The notes: generated by a model from the letters alone, not told the origin. DNA of 64,000 nt from Oscillospiraceae bacterium (GCA_902798545.1 CADBWQ010000016.1:1-64000), one strand, 5' to 3'. Shown: positions 25,336 through 35,197, counted from the first letter of the stretch. A program made the numbers and translations.

Positions 25336-26886
25336 TCAGAGCCTGCCGAGCGTATTCAGCACATAATCGGCGATGTCGGCCTTCTCAATCACGTCGTTAT
25401 GAAGGTAAGCCTTGTCCTGTAAGCCGGAGAGCGACACAGGAGCTTCCAGCCCGGAGACGCGGGAGAGCTGAGCCATCTGGGAAAATGCATCCCCCTCCGG
25501 TACCTCGCCCAGGGCGGTGAGCACGGCTGCGGGGAATTTGAAGGGAGATGCGGTGGAGAGCACCACAACGGGCGCGCCACTGCGCTCCGTCTTTCTGTAT
25601 GCCCGGGCGGCGTGGAGGGCGACGGCCGTATGGGTATCCGGCAGGTATCCGGTCTCGCCGAAGCAGCGGCGAATCTCGGAGAGGGTTTCGGCCTCGCTGC
25701 AGCAACAGGCGGAAAAATCCTTCTGAATGAAGTCCAGGGCTTTGGCGGAAATCTTATAGTAGCCGGAATTTTGCAGGCGAAGCATGTCATTTTTCACGGC
25801 GGCCGTGTCGCCATCCGCGGCGTAGAAGAGCAGCCGTTCCAGATTTGAGGAGACCAGAATGTCCATGGAGGGAGAACTGGTTTTGTAGAATTCTCTGCGA
25901 CGGTCATAAACACCGGTGGTGAGGAAGTCGGTCAGGACGCGGTTGGCGTTGGAAGCACAGACCAGACGGCCGACGGGAAGCCCCAGCTGTTTGGCATACC
26001 AGCCGGCCAGAATGTCGCCAAAGTTGCCGGTAGGAACTACATAGTCGACGGCTTCCCCATACCGGATGCGACCCTGCTTAATCAAGGACGCGTAGGCAAG
26101 AAAATAGTAGACCACCTGGGGCGCCAGACGGCCGATGTTGATGGAGTTGGCGGAAGAGAGACGGACACCCGGAATGGGAGCGCTGTCGGCATAGCGGGAG
26201 AAAACCTGCTTTACGGCGGTCTGGCAGTCGTCAAAGTTGCCCTTCACCGCACAGACGGCGACATTGGCCCCCTCCTGGGTCAGCATCTGGGCTTCCTGTA
26301 CAGCAGAGACCCCCTGATAAGGGAAAAAGACCATAATCCCTGTTCCGGGGACATCGTGGAAGCCCTCCAGAGCGGCCTTGCCGGTATCACCGGAGGTGGC
26401 AGTGAGAATTACGGTTTTGTCCCGCATCCCGGTGATCGTCCGGGCGGCGGTCATGAGCTGAGGAAGCATGCAGAGGGCGACGTCCTTGAACGCGGCGGTG
26501 GGCCCGTGGAAGAGTTCCAGCACGTAATCGTCCCCGACGGGGACGAGCGGGGTGAGCTCGGGACTTGCAAAGCGTCCGTCATAAGCGCGCTGAACCAGGG
26601 CATGCATGTTGCCGAAGCCGGGCAGCAGGTGGGAGAGAATCTTCTCCGCCTGTTCCAGGGGGGAGAGGGCGAGACAGCCCTGCACGTCGAAGCACCCGGA
26701 GGAGATCGCGGGGTCCACATACAGTCCGCCGTCCGGCGCCAGACCGCGTAGAACCGCTTCGGGCGCAGTGGCACGGACTTCGCTCCTGGTGGACTGGAAG
26801 GGCGCGGGGGAGGCGGTAACAGAAGATGCAGGGACATTCTCTCCGGAGACGGAGCTGCGGGATTTGATACGATCAAGAAGACTCAT
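25336..26886 (-). CDS. thrC: Threonine synthase
   Basis: 516 residues. A PLP enzyme making threonine from O-phosphohomoserine. The PLP lysine is K134 in GPTAAFKDVAL; TATSGDTGKAALEGF and the later VPTGNFGDILAGW loops match the long (E. coli/yeast-type) threonine synthase. The first 40 residues, rich in Ser/Ala/Pro, are an extension before the usual AVLRGLAPDGGLY start; a downstream start is possible, but an AAGGA box sits about 9 bases before this ATG. Near the HTH-ACT gene and hom, consistent with threonine synthesis. Confidence 0.96.
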   Translation of the reverse strand: MSLLDRIKSRSSVSGENVPASSVTASPAPFQSTRSEVRATAPEAVLRGLAPDGGLYVDPAISSGCFDVQGCLALSPLEQAEKILSHLLPGFGNMHALVQRAYDGRFASPELTPLVPVGDDYVLELFHGPTAAFKDVALCMLPQLMTAARTITGMRDKTVILTATSGDTGKAALEGFHDVPGTGIMVFFPYQGVSAVQEAQMLTQEGANVAVCAVKGNFDDCQTAVKQVFSRYADSAPIPGVRLSSANSINIGRLAPQVVYYFLAYASLIKQGRIRYGEAVDYVVPTGNFGDILAGWYAKQLGLPVGRLVCASNANRVLTDFLTTGVYDRRREFYKTSSPSMDILVSSNLERLLFYAADGDTAAVKNDMLRLQNSGYYKISAKALDFIQKDFSACCCSEAETLSEIRRCFGETGYLPDTHTAVALHAARAYRKTERSGAPVVVLSTASPFKFPAAVLTALGEVPEGDAFSQMAQLSRVSGLEAPVSLSGLQDKAYLHNDVIEKADIADYVLNTLGRL

Positions 26887-26967
26887 GGCGACAGGTTCCT
26901 TTTCAGTTATTCGAAAGTCTGTGAACTGCTTTTCCAGGCAGCCGGCAGGTGTTTGATTGAAAACGCC

Positions 26968-27405
26968 TTATTCTATGGCGAGGAGACGCAGATTGTCAAG
27001 CCCGGGGATCTCGGACAGACGGACAGAGAGCTGATCTACGCTCTCGGTGACATCGGTGATGTCAATGGATATGGTCACACTGGCCTTGTTGTGGATCGGT
27101 GGACTCTGGGTGATGGTCAGGACGCTGGCGCCGACTTCGGAGATACGGAAGAGCAGTGATGACAGAACGCCGGGAGCATGGTCCAGCATCATGGAGAAGA
27201 CGGCTTTGCGGGAGCTGTTGAGGTCGGAGGGTTCAAAGATATAGTCTTTGTATTTGTAATACGTGCTTCGGGAGATGCCGACATGCTTTACGGCCTGGCT
27301 GACTTCCTTATACTTCCCGCTCTCCATCAGACGACGACAGGCGAGGACTTTTTCATAATATTCGGGCAATATGCTTTTATGTACGATCAAATAATTAGAG
27401 AGCAT
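26968..27405 (-). CDS. HTH-ACT regulatory protein of the PheB/UPF0735 type
   Basis: 145 residues. The N-terminal half has a helix-turn-helix-like segment (VSQAVKHVGISRSTYYKYKD, about 35-54); the C-terminal half is an ACT domain (about 70-145, DHAPGVLSSLLFRISEVGASVLTI) of the kind that binds amino acids. UPF0735 proteins are often found beside hom/thr genes in Firmicutes. It is divergent from hom and upstream of thrC on the same strand, so an amino-acid-responsive role in this pathway is likely, though untested. hom here lacks its own ACT domain. Confidence 0.88.
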   Translation of the reverse strand: MLSNYLIVHKSILPEYYEKVLACRRLMESGKYKEVSQAVKHVGISRSTYYKYKDYIFEPSDLNSSRKAVFSMMLDHAPGVLSSLLFRISEVGASVLTITQSPPIHNKASVTISIDITDVTESVDQLSVRLSEIPGLDNLRLLAIE

Positions 27406-27447
27406 TGTTCAAAATCTCCAATTCGTGAAAAAAGTAAAAATCAAGGC

Positions 27448-27476
27448 TTGTTTTTCGGACAGCTATATGATACACT
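27448..27476 (+). promoter_or_regulatory. Candidate promoter of the hom-lysC operon
   Basis: TTGTTT, 17-bp spacer, TACACT. The following 120-base leader (27477-27597) contains a GGACTG...CAGTCC inverted repeat and a GCCCC...GGGGC hairpin near 27541-27557, so an attenuation-type control is possible. Confidence 0.4.
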
Positions 27477-27597
27477 GTCGCCCGTAAAAAAACAAGTGTT
27501 TTTATTTCACGGACTGGATTATTTTCTGAAGCTTCAGTCCTGCCCCTGAACCGGGGCTGTCACAGCAGAGAAAAGAGCAATAAAGGAGAACATAAAG

Positions 27598-28752
27598 GTG
27601 AAAGTAGCAGTGTTGGGATACGGTACCGTCGGTGTCGGCGTGTATGAGATGCTGAAAGCGGCAGAAAGCCTGGAGCCGGGCCCGGTCCTGGTTCGACCCG
27701 GGAAAGTGGACACTGATTTCAAGGTTTCCAGTATTGATGATATTGTGGGAGATCCTTCTGTCGACGCGGTCGCGGAGGTAATGGGTGGCGTGGAGCCAGC
27801 CTTTACTTATGCCATGGCGGCAATCCGGGCTGGAAAGCACTTTGTCACTTCGAATAAAGCACTGGTTGCGGCAAAGGGTGTGGAGCTGAACCGCGCTGCC
27901 CGCGAGGCGGGGGTGTGCTTCCTGTTCAGCGCTGCCTGCGGCGGCGGTGTTCCCATCCTGCATAATCTGGCGCGCGCAGCCCGGACGGACGAAATTCTCT
28001 CCGTCGGCGGTATTCTCAACGGAACGACCAACTTCATGCTCGACCAGATGCAGAGCACTGGCAAGGATTATGCCGACGCGCTGAAACAGGCTCAGGAACT
28101 GGGCTATGCCGAGGCGGATCCCACTGCGGATGTCACGGGACTGGATGCTCTGCGGAAGATCATGCTGGCCTGTGCGGTGGCCTGGGGCATCCTGCCGCAG
28201 AGCGGGCTGCTCAACGAGGGGATCGACAGCCTGAGCGCGGAGGATGTGAAAGACTTTATGGAGAGGGGCTATGTATGCCGCCTTGTGGCCAGTGGTCAGC
28301 GCGCGGAGGACGGTCGGATCTCCGCCTATGTAGAACCGGTCCTGGTCCGGGCAGGAGACGCGGAGAGCGCGGTCCTGAAGAATTACAATATGGCCCGATA
28401 TGAGGGCAGAAACGCCGGACCCATCGCCATGATCGGACAGGGTGCGGGCCGGTATCCGACAGCCTCGGCGGTCCTGCGGGATCTGAGCGGAATCTGCCAG
28501 GGGGAATCGGCCATGTTCCCGGCAGACTGCATTGACGGCGCTGCAGACAACAGCGCAGCGGTCCACGCCTACTATATGCGGCTGCCGAAGACCTGCGCAG
28601 ACGCGGTTCCGACTGCCAAAATTCTGGCCGATGACGGAAACGTGATTCGAATTCTGACAAAGTGTGTCAGTGTACAGAACATGCATGCATGCGCCGCCGA
28701 ACTGAGGAAGGCCGGACAGAAGGTTTTCTTTGCCGCGGTTCGGGAGGCGTGA
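27598..28752 (+). CDS. hom: Homoserine dehydrogenase, short form without ACT domain
   Basis: 384 residues from a GTG start that lies about 9 bases after AAAGGAG. It reduces aspartate semialdehyde to homoserine with NAD(P)H. The Rossmann motif GYGTVGVGV begins at residue 7, SNKALVA follows, and the catalytic region carries NGTTNFML and ADPTADVTGLDALRK. After the catalytic domain there is only a short tail, so the C-terminal ACT domain of the longer form is absent. The next gene, lysC, starts 1 bp after the stop. Confidence 0.96.
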   Translation: MKVAVLGYGTVGVGVYEMLKAAESLEPGPVLVRPGKVDTDFKVSSIDDIVGDPSVDAVAEVMGGVEPAFTYAMAAIRAGKHFVTSNKALVAAKGVELNRAAREAGVCFLFSAACGGGVPILHNLARAARTDEILSVGGILNGTTNFMLDQMQSTGKDYADALKQAQELGYAEADPTADVTGLDALRKIMLACAVAWGILPQSGLLNEGIDSLSAEDVKDFMERGYVCRLVASGQRAEDGRISAYVEPVLVRAGDAESAVLKNYNMARYEGRNAGPIAMIGQGAGRYPTASAVLRDLSGICQGESAMFPADCIDGAADNSAAVHAYYMRLPKTCADAVPTAKILADDGNVIRILTKCVSVQNMHACAAELRKAGQKVFFAAVREA

Positions 28753-28753
28753 A

Positions 28754-30067
28754 ATGCTGAAGGTAGCGAAATTCGGAGGATCCTCGGTTGCAGGCGCGGA
28801 GCAGTTCCGCAAGGTTAAGGCAATCGTCGACGCGGATGAGAGCAGACGCGTGATTGTCATCTCGGCGGCAGGAAAGCGGGACAGCAATGACCACAAGCTG
28901 ACGGATCTGCTGTATCTGATTCACGCGCATCTGACTTACGGCGTCTCCTGCGAGGACATCCTGAAAACGGTGGAGTCGCGGCTGACAGAAATCCGGGACG
29001 AACTGGAGATCCCGGTGGATATTTCAGCAGAGCTGAGCGCATTCCACAGAAAGCTCAGCAAGGACACCTCGGTGGACGAGATTGTGTCCAGAGGAGAGTA
29101 TTTCACTTCAAAGCTGATGGCGGCCTATCTGGGCTATGCATTTGTGGACGCGGCGGACTGTGTGTTTTTCGGAATGGACGGCACGCTTGACCGTGAGACG
29201 ACCGATGCGGCGATTGCTGAAGCGCTGGAGAGGCACGGCAGGATCGTGATTCCCGGGTTCTATGGACAGCTCCCGACCGGACGGCTGCGTGTGATGTCCC
29301 GCGGAGGCAGCGATATCACCGGCGCAATCGCCGCGGCGGCAGTGAACGCCGATGTGTATGAGAACTGGACGGATGTATCGGGTATCCTGATGGCGGATCC
29401 GCGTATTGTGGAGAACCCGGCGCCCATTGAGCAGATCACTTTCGCTGAACTCAGAGAACTGGCCTATATGGGCGCCTCGGTGCTTCATGAGGAATCGGTG
29501 CAGCCGGTAAAGGAGCGCGGTATACCGCTGAACATCCGCAACACCAACCGGCCACAGGATCCCGGCACGATGATTGTCGAGAACGCAAGCGACACCGAGC
29601 AGAGCGAGCGTTTTATCACCGGTATCGCGGGCAGAAAGAACTTCACGATCGTGACGGTGTACAAACACGCCATGAAACTGAGTCACAGCCTGCGGCAGGC
29701 CCTGGAGATCTTCGACCGATACAATGCTCCGGTAGAGCACATCACGCTGGGGCTGGACTCCTTCGCACTGGTCTCTTCGACAGCGACACTGGGAGATGCG
29801 GTATATGATATCCTGGCTGAAATTAAGAAAAACTGCCGTCCCGACGAGGTGGAAATCCGTGAGAACATAGCCATGGTATCCGCCGTCGGACGTAAGATGA
29901 GCAGTCGTCCCGGTGTTTCGGGCCGCCTTTTCAAAGCTCTGGGCGACGAGGGCGTCAACATCCGCACCATCGCACAGGGGGCCGATGAGCTGGCAATTAC
30001 GGTCGGCGTGGAAAATGAGCAGTACGAAAAGGCGATCCGCGTGATGTACGACAGTTTTGCTGGATAA
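28754..30067 (+). CDS. lysC: Aspartate kinase
   Basis: 437 residues. First enzyme of the aspartate family, phosphorylating L-aspartate. It starts MLKVAKFGGSSVA (substrate-binding KFGGSS at 4-9), has SRGGSDITGA in the kinase core, and two C-terminal ACT domains (last one MVSAVGRKMSSRPGVSGRLF...) that normally bind lysine or threonine for feedback inhibition. ATG 28754 follows GGGAGGCG by 7 bases and sits 1 bp after the hom stop, so an upstream start inside hom is unlikely. Which amino acid inhibits it cannot be told. Confidence 0.96.
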   Translation: MLKVAKFGGSSVAGAEQFRKVKAIVDADESRRVIVISAAGKRDSNDHKLTDLLYLIHAHLTYGVSCEDILKTVESRLTEIRDELEIPVDISAELSAFHRKLSKDTSVDEIVSRGEYFTSKLMAAYLGYAFVDAADCVFFGMDGTLDRETTDAAIAEALERHGRIVIPGFYGQLPTGRLRVMSRGGSDITGAIAAAAVNADVYENWTDVSGILMADPRIVENPAPIEQITFAELRELAYMGASVLHEESVQPVKERGIPLNIRNTNRPQDPGTMIVENASDTEQSERFITGIAGRKNFTIVTVYKHAMKLSHSLRQALEIFDRYNAPVEHITLGLDSFALVSSTATLGDAVYDILAEIKKNCRPDEVEIRENIAMVSAVGRKMSSRPGVSGRLFKALGDEGVNIRTIAQGADELAITVGVENEQYEKAIRVMYDSFAG

Positions 30068-30120
30068 CTGCAGATCGTTAGGAATACCAAGAACATCAAG
30101 ATAAAAGGAGAACAGAGAAG

Positions 30121-31128
30121 ATGAAACAGTACAACATCGGTATTCTCGGCGCCACAGGGGCCGTCGGACAGGAGATGCGGAAGGTCCTGTATGAATATCA
30201 GATTCCGGTGGGAGAGCTCCGCCTGCTTGCCAGCGCCCGCAGCGCGGGTGAAAAGGTCTCTTTCGGCGACAGAGAGGTTGTTATCCAGGAGACCACAGAC
30301 AACAGCTTTGACGGGCTGGACTTCGTCCTCGGCGCCGTCGAGGGCCCGATGAGCCAGAAGTTTGCCCCGGCGATCAAAAAGAGCGGGGCCATCTATATCG
30401 ACAACAGTTCCGCATTCCGGCTGGATCCGGATGTTCCCCTGGTGGTGCCGGAGATTAACGGCGAGGACGCCCTGCAGCATAAGGGCATCATCGCAAACCC
30501 CAACTGCTGCACCATCATCGCGCTGATGGCGGTGGCCGGAATTGCGAAACTCTCTCCCATTGAGAGCATGATCGCCTGCACGTATCAGGCAGTGTCAGGT
30601 GCGGGACAGGCGGGGCTGGCCGAGCTGGAGAACCAGATGGCAGCCATCGCCAGAGGTGAGAAGCCGGAGGTCAGGACCTTTGCCACCCAGATTGCCCTGA
30701 ACGTGATCCCGTTCATCGACGCGCCTTACGGCAACGACTATACCAAGGAAGAAATGAAGATGCAAAACGAGGGACGCCGCATCATGCACGCCCCGAACCT
30801 GAAGGTCAACTGCACCTGTGTCCGTGTGCCGGTCATGCGCTCGCACTCCATCGCAGTCACGCTGAGAACCGCGGAGAAGGTCTCGGTGGAGGATGCGAAA
30901 GCAGCCGTAGCAGCATTCCCCGGCGTCCGCCTCATCGAAGACTATGAAGGCCGCTGCTATCCCACCCCGCTGGATACCAGCAACCAGGATCTGGTCTGGG
31001 TCGGCCGTATCCGCGACGACCTGACCGATGAAAAAGGCCTGACGCTCTGGTGCTGCGGCGACCAGATCCGGAAGGGTGCTGCAGCCAATGCGGTCCAGAT
31101 CTTGAAATTCATCGCGGAACATCAATGA
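30121..31128 (+). CDS. asd: Aspartate-semialdehyde dehydrogenase
   Basis: 335 residues. Reduces aspartyl phosphate to aspartate semialdehyde, the branch metabolite of lysine, threonine and methionine. NADP-binding GATGAVGQEM at 10-19, catalytic C129 in NPNCCTI, and the catalytic His in VMRSHSIAV are all present. It follows lysC by 53 bp with an AAGGAG box and closes the pathway run before a terminator. Confidence 0.97.
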   Translation: MKQYNIGILGATGAVGQEMRKVLYEYQIPVGELRLLASARSAGEKVSFGDREVVIQETTDNSFDGLDFVLGAVEGPMSQKFAPAIKKSGAIYIDNSSAFRLDPDVPLVVPEINGEDALQHKGIIANPNCCTIIALMAVAGIAKLSPIESMIACTYQAVSGAGQAGLAELENQMAAIARGEKPEVRTFATQIALNVIPFIDAPYGNDYTKEEMKMQNEGRRIMHAPNLKVNCTCVRVPVMRSHSIAVTLRTAEKVSVEDAKAAVAAFPGVRLIEDYEGRCYPTPLDTSNQDLVWVGRIRDDLTDEKGLTLWCCGDQIRKGAAANAVQILKFIAEHQ

Positions 31129-31136
31129 AATAAATG

Positions 31137-31163
31137 ACACCCCGCCGAAAGGCGGGGTGTTTT
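31137..31163 (+). terminator. Terminator between asd and trmL
   Basis: ACACCCCGCC, GAAA loop, GGCGGGGTGT, TTTT. The trmL ribosome-binding site begins directly after it. Confidence 0.85.
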
Positions 31164-31172
31164 GGAGGAAAC

Positions 31173-31697
31173 ATGAGTTTTGGTGTGATCCTGCATGAGC
31201 CGGAGCAGCCGGGCAACACCGGTGCCATCGGCAGAACCTGTATCTGTGCCGGTGCGAGTCTGCACCTGATCCGGCCGCTGGGTTTTCTGACCGATGAGAA
31301 GTCGGTGCGGCGGGCAGGCCTGGACTACTGGCCGCGGCTGGGCGTGCGGGAATATGACAGCATGGAGGATTTCCTTCTGCAGCATCCGGAGGCAAGAATC
31401 TGGTATCTCACCACCAAGGCAAAACACACCATCGACGAGGGAGACTACCGGGACGGAGACTTCCTGATGTTCGGGAAGGAGAGTGCCGGCATCCCGGAAG
31501 AGATCCTCGTCAGGCATCCCGAACGCTGCGTGCGAATCCCGATGGCGGAGGGCGAGCGCTCCCTGAACCTCTCCAACGCCGTAGCCATCGCCTTATACGA
31601 GGCGCTGCGCCACACCGGCTATGGGGGACTCGAAAAGCAGGGTGAGCTTCACCGGCTGACATGGTGTGGCGAGGCTGGTCAGGATCGCCTCTCCTGA
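31173..31697 (+). CDS. trmL: tRNA (cytidine(34)-2'-O)-methyltransferase TrmL
   Basis: 174 residues, typical of the SPOUT enzyme TrmL that methylates the wobble nucleotide of certain tRNA-Leu isoacceptors. The knotted SPOUT core is visible as LHEPEQPGNTGAIGRTC at the N-terminus, FGKESAGIPEEI in the middle and VRIPM...RSLNLSNAVAIALYEA near the end. ATG 31173 has a GGAGG box 5 bases upstream; the ATG at 31134 lies within the terminator. Its 3' end overlaps the convergent tadA by 19 bp. Confidence 0.95.
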   Translation: MSFGVILHEPEQPGNTGAIGRTCICAGASLHLIRPLGFLTDEKSVRRAGLDYWPRLGVREYDSMEDFLLQHPEARIWYLTTKAKHTIDEGDYRDGDFLMFGKESAGIPEEILVRHPERCVRIPMAEGERSLNLSNAVAIALYEALRHTGYGGLEKQGELHRLTWCGEAGQDRLS

Positions 31698-32137
31698 AAG
31701 AAGCACCGCAGCAGTTCCCTGCACTCCGCCTCGCAGACACCGGGGAAAACTGCCGGTCGATGGCCGTAGTTTTCCGAGAAGAGGTCAATCACGCTGCCGC
31801 AGGAGCCGGTGTTCCCCTCCCGGGCACCGAAGACCACCCGGGAAATCCGGGCGTTGATGATGGCCCCGGCGCACATGGGACAGGGCTCGAGGGTGACATA
31901 CAGGCTGCAGCCGTCAAGACGCCAGTCTCCGAGTGCGGCACAGGCATCCCGGATGGCCTCGAGCTCGGCATGGGCGGTGGCGTCATGACGCGCTTCCCGC
32001 CGGTTCCGGCCCCGGCCGATGACCCGTCCTTCGGCATCGGTGATCACACAGCCGACCGGGACGTCACCCCCGGCCGCAGCTTCTTGGGCGAGGCAGAGCG
32101 CCTCGCCCATCAGTTTTTCTCTGTCTGGCGTGCTCAT
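31679..32137 (-). CDS. tadA: tRNA adenosine(34) deaminase TadA
   Basis: 152 residues. Converts A34 to inosine in tRNA-Arg(ACG), normally essential. The zinc-deaminase motifs are H56-A-E58 and P-C86-x-x-C89 (EPCPMCAGAI), and the ENYGHRPAVFPGV region matches TadA. ATG 32137 has an AAGGA box about 7 bases upstream and aligns better than ATG 32170. Confidence 0.95.
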   Translation of the reverse strand: MSTPDREKLMGEALCLAQEAAAGGDVPVGCVITDAEGRVIGRGRNRREARHDATAHAELEAIRDACAALGDWRLDGCSLYVTLEPCPMCAGAIINARISRVVFGAREGNTGSCGSVIDLFSENYGHRPAVFPGVCEAECRELLRCFFQERRS

Positions 32138-32160
32138 AACGCATCCTTTTTCATAGATGA

Positions 32161-32195
32161 AAGAATCCACCCGCCTGCGGCGGGTGGATATTCTT
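32161..32195 (-). terminator. Terminator after pta
   Basis: Near-perfect AAGAATCCACCCGCC / GGCGGGTGGATATTCTT stem with a TGC loop and weak T-tract on the minus strand. It also precedes tadA, which may need read-through. Confidence 0.6.
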
Positions 32196-32214
32196 GCTGA
32201 GATTCAGATTCCGA

Positions 32215-33213
32215 TCAGGCGAGAGCCGCCGTGATGATGGACATCTGATAAACTTCCTCTGCGTCGCAGCCGCGGGAGAGGTCATTGATCGGGGCATTCA
32301 AACCCTGCAGGATCGGGCCATAGGCAGCGAAGCCGCCGAGGCGTTGGGCGATTTTATAGCCGATGTTGCCGGACTGGATCTCGGGGAAAATGAAGGTGTT
32401 GGCATAACCGGCGACCTTGCTGCCCGGGAACTTCAGCTGCCCAACAACCGGAGAGACAGCGGCGTCAAACTGCATCTCGCCATCGATGGCGACATCGGGG
32501 GCCTTCTCCTTGGCGATGGCGGTCGCCTCGCGGACGAGATCGACATTGGCGCCCTTGCCGGAGCCCTTGGTGGAGTAGGACAGCATGGCGACTTTCGGGT
32601 CAATGCCGAAGACCCTGGCAGTCTTGGCGGTCTCAACGGCGACTTCAGCAAGCTGAGCAGCGGCGGTGAGAACGACATTGCCGTCCTTGTCCTTCTTGTC
32701 CTGGTAGTCAATGTTGATGGCGCAGTCGCCCATGGCGAGCATCTCGTCACCGCGGACCATAATGAAGCAGGAGCTTACGAGGTTGGCACCCTTTTTGGTC
32801 TTTACCAGCTGAAGAGCCGGACGAACGGTATCAGCGGTGGAGTAGGTTGCTCCGCCGAGCAGCGCATCAGCAACGCCCATCTTGACGAGCATGGTGCCGA
32901 AATAGTTGCCCTTGCTGAGTGCAGCGCGGCACTCTTCCGCAGTCATCTTGCCCTTGCGCAGCTCGACCATCTTATCGACCATCTCATCCATGGCGGGATA
33001 GGTGGCGGGATCAAGAATCTCAAGGCCTTCGATATCGAAGCCGCCCTTGGATGCGGCAGCCTTGACTTCCTCCACATTGCCGACAAGAACCGGCGTGAGG
33101 AAACCGCCCTTCTTCAGGCGGGCAGCTGCTTCCAGAATACGGGCATCGGGGCCTTCGGTGAAGACGATCTTACGAGGGTTGGCTTTGAGAATTTCTACGA
33201 GATTTTCAAACAT
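32215..33213 (-). CDS. pta: Phosphate acetyltransferase
   Basis: 332 residues, the single-domain form. Interconverts acetyl-CoA and acetyl phosphate for fermentative acetate and ATP production. Family features include IVFTEGPDARIL at the start, the SxSTKGSGKG loop (YSTKGSGKGANVD) and the C-terminal ISDLSRGC-type stretch (INDLSRGCDAEEVY). A GGAGGC box precedes the ATG. No ackA is adjacent in this window. Confidence 0.95.
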   Translation of the reverse strand: MFENLVEILKANPRKIVFTEGPDARILEAAARLKKGGFLTPVLVGNVEEVKAAASKGGFDIEGLEILDPATYPAMDEMVDKMVELRKGKMTAEECRAALSKGNYFGTMLVKMGVADALLGGATYSTADTVRPALQLVKTKKGANLVSSCFIMVRGDEMLAMGDCAINIDYQDKKDKDGNVVLTAAAQLAEVAVETAKTARVFGIDPKVAMLSYSTKGSGKGANVDLVREATAIAKEKAPDVAIDGEMQFDAAVSPVVGQLKFPGSKVAGYANTFIFPEIQSGNIGYKIAQRLGGFAAYGPILQGLNAPINDLSRGCDAEEVYQMSIITAALA

Positions 33214-33251
33214 GAGAATGCCTCCGTTACTAATTTAGTTTCACAAAACGT

Positions 33252-33280
33252 ACTCTACCACGCTGAGAACGGTTTTTCAA
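33252..33280 (-). promoter_or_regulatory. Promoter of pta
   Basis: Minus strand TTGAAA, 17-bp spacer, TAGAGT. Confidence 0.6.
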
Positions 33281-33330
33281 GAGAAAACGACAAGCAAAAT
33301 TAAAATTGTCTTAGTTCGACAGAGTTTTTG

Positions 33331-33360
33331 TTTACAAGGGCAGACTCCATGGGGTATAAT
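33331..33360 (+). promoter_or_regulatory. Promoter of the lepA operon
   Basis: TTTACA, 18-bp spacer, perfect TATAAT, 31 bp before the lepA ATG. Confidence 0.7.
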
Positions 33361-33391
33361 ATTCTGACTCAGAACAGAAACGGGAGACGAC

Positions 33392-35197
33392 ATGACAGAA
33401 CAGAGCAAAATCCGGAATTTCTCTATCATTGCACACATCGACCACGGCAAATCGACCCTGTCTGACCGCCTGATCGAAAAGTGCGGCGCAGTGGAAGCGC
33501 GTGTGATGGAGGATCAGATCCTCGACAATATGGAGCTGGAAAAGGAACGCGGGATCACCATCAAGGCCCGTGCGGTCGGCCTGCAGTACAGCGCGCAGGA
33601 CGGTGAAAAATACACGCTCAATCTGATCGACACGCCGGGACATGTTGACTTTAACTATGAAGTCAGCCGGTCTCTCGCGGCCTGCGAGGGTGCAATTCTG
33701 ATCGTCGATGCGTCGCAGGGGGTGGAAGCCCAGACGCTTTCCAACACTTATCTGGCGCTGGACAACAACCTGGAGATTCTCCCGGTGGTGAACAAGATTG
33801 ATCTTCCGGCAGCGGACCCGCAGCGTGTCAAGAACGAGATCGAGGAAATCATCGGAATCCCGGCTCAGGACGCCCCTGAAATCAGCGCGAAGGCGGGAAT
33901 TAACATCGACGCGGTCCTTGAGGACATCGTCGCAAATGTTCCTGCGCCTCCGGGGGACCCGGATGCACCGCTGAAGGCGCTTATTTTTGACAGCCAGTAT
34001 GACAACTACCGCGGCGTTATCGTCTTCCTGCGTGTGATGGAAGGCCGCATGGCCAAGGATACCGAGATCCTGCTCATGTCCACCGGGGCAAGGTACAAGC
34101 TCCTCGAAGTCGGCTATCTCCGCCCGATGGCACTGGAACCCTGCGATGAACTCAAGGCCGGAGACGTCGGCTATTTCACGGCCAGCATCAAGAACGTAGC
34201 GGATACCCGTGTGGGTGATACCGTCACCGAAGCCCTGCGCCCGACGTCGGAACCGCTGCCCGGCTATCGTCCGGCCCGGCCGATGGTCTACTGCGGTATC
34301 TACACGGAGGACGGATCCAAGTACCCGGATCTGAGGGACGCGCTGGAGAAACTGAAGCTCAACGACGCATCTCTGTCCTACGAACCGGAGAGCTCTGTAG
34401 CCCTGGGATTCGGATTTCGCTGCGGTTTTCTCGGCATGCTGCATATGGAGATCATCCAGGAGCGGCTGGAACGCGAGTTCAATCTGGAACTTGTGACGAC
34501 ACTGCCTTCTGTCATCTATAAGGTCATAAGAACCGACGGAAGCACGGTCATGGTGGATAACCCCCACAACTATCCGGAGACGGTATCCATTGCTGAGGCC
34601 TACGAACCCTGTGTGAAGGTCTCCATCATCACACCGAATGAGTTTGTCGGGAACATCATGCCCCTCTGCCAGGATCGGCGAGGAGAGTATAAGAACATGC
34701 AGTATCTCGACACCAGACTGGTGGAGCTGCACTATGAGATGCCGCTCAATGAGATTATCTATGATTTTTTTGATACACTGAAGGCGCGTACCAAGGGCTA
34801 CGCTTCGCTGGACTATGAGTTCTCGGAGTATAAGCAATCGGATCTGGTGAAGGTTGATATGCTTATCAACGGGGATCAGGTAGATGCGCTGAGCTTTATC
34901 GCCCACCGGGAGAAGGCTTATCCCAGAGCACGCAAGCTCTGCGAGAAGCTGAAGGAGAATATTCCCCGCCAGCTGTTCGAAGTGCCGATCCAGGCAGCGA
35001 TCGGCGGAAAGATCATTGCCCGTGAAACAGTCAAGGCCCTGCGCAAGGATGTCCTTGCCAAGTGCTACGGCGGCGATATCACGCGCAAGAAGAAACTCCT
35101 GGAGAAGCAAAAGGAAGGCAAAAAGAAGATGCGACAGCTTGGGACCGTACAAATCCCGACCGAGGCCTTTCTTGCCGTCCTGAAGCTCGACGAATAA
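33392..35197 (+). CDS. lepA: Elongation factor 4 (LepA) GTPase
   Basis: 601 residues, full length. Ribosome-binding translational GTPase. G1 AHIDHGKST at about 15, switch [13 protein letters not shown], then EF-G-like domains II, III and V, and the LepA-specific C-terminal domain rich in Lys/Arg. It is the first gene of a run of four same-strand genes; the next starts 12 bp downstream. lepA is commonly followed by hemN or heat-shock genes, so the envelope genes here are unusual neighbours. Confidence 0.98.
   Translation: MTEQSKIRNFSIIAHIDHGKSTLSDRLIEKCGAVEARVMEDQILDNMELEKERGITIKARAVGLQYSAQDGEKYTLNLIDTPGHVDFNYEVSRSLAACEGAILIVDASQGVEAQTLSNTYLALDNNLEILPVVNKIDLPAADPQRVKNEIEEIIGIPAQDAPEISAKAGINIDAVLEDIVANVPAPPGDPDAPLKALIFDSQYDNYRGVIVFLRVMEGRMAKDTEILLMSTGARYKLLEVGYLRPMALEPCDELKAGDVGYFTASIKNVADTRVGDTVTEALRPTSEPLPGYRPARPMVYCGIYTEDGSKYPDLRDALEKLKLNDASLSYEPESSVALGFGFRCGFLGMLHMEIIQERLEREFNLELVTTLPSVIYKVIRTDGSTVMVDNPHNYPETVSIAEAYEPCVKVSIITPNEFVGNIMPLCQDRRGEYKNMQYLDTRLVELHYEMPLNEIIYDFFDTLKARTKGYASLDYEFSEYKQSDLVKVDMLINGDQVDALSFIAHREKAYPRARKLCEKLKENIPRQLFEVPIQAAIGGKIIARETVKALRKDVLAKCYGGDITRKKKLLEKQKEGKKKMRQLGTVQIPTEAFLAVLKLDE

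Noticed and set aside
33332-35152. 606-codon minus-strand frame opposite lepA
   Set aside because: LepA is unmistakable on the plus strand.
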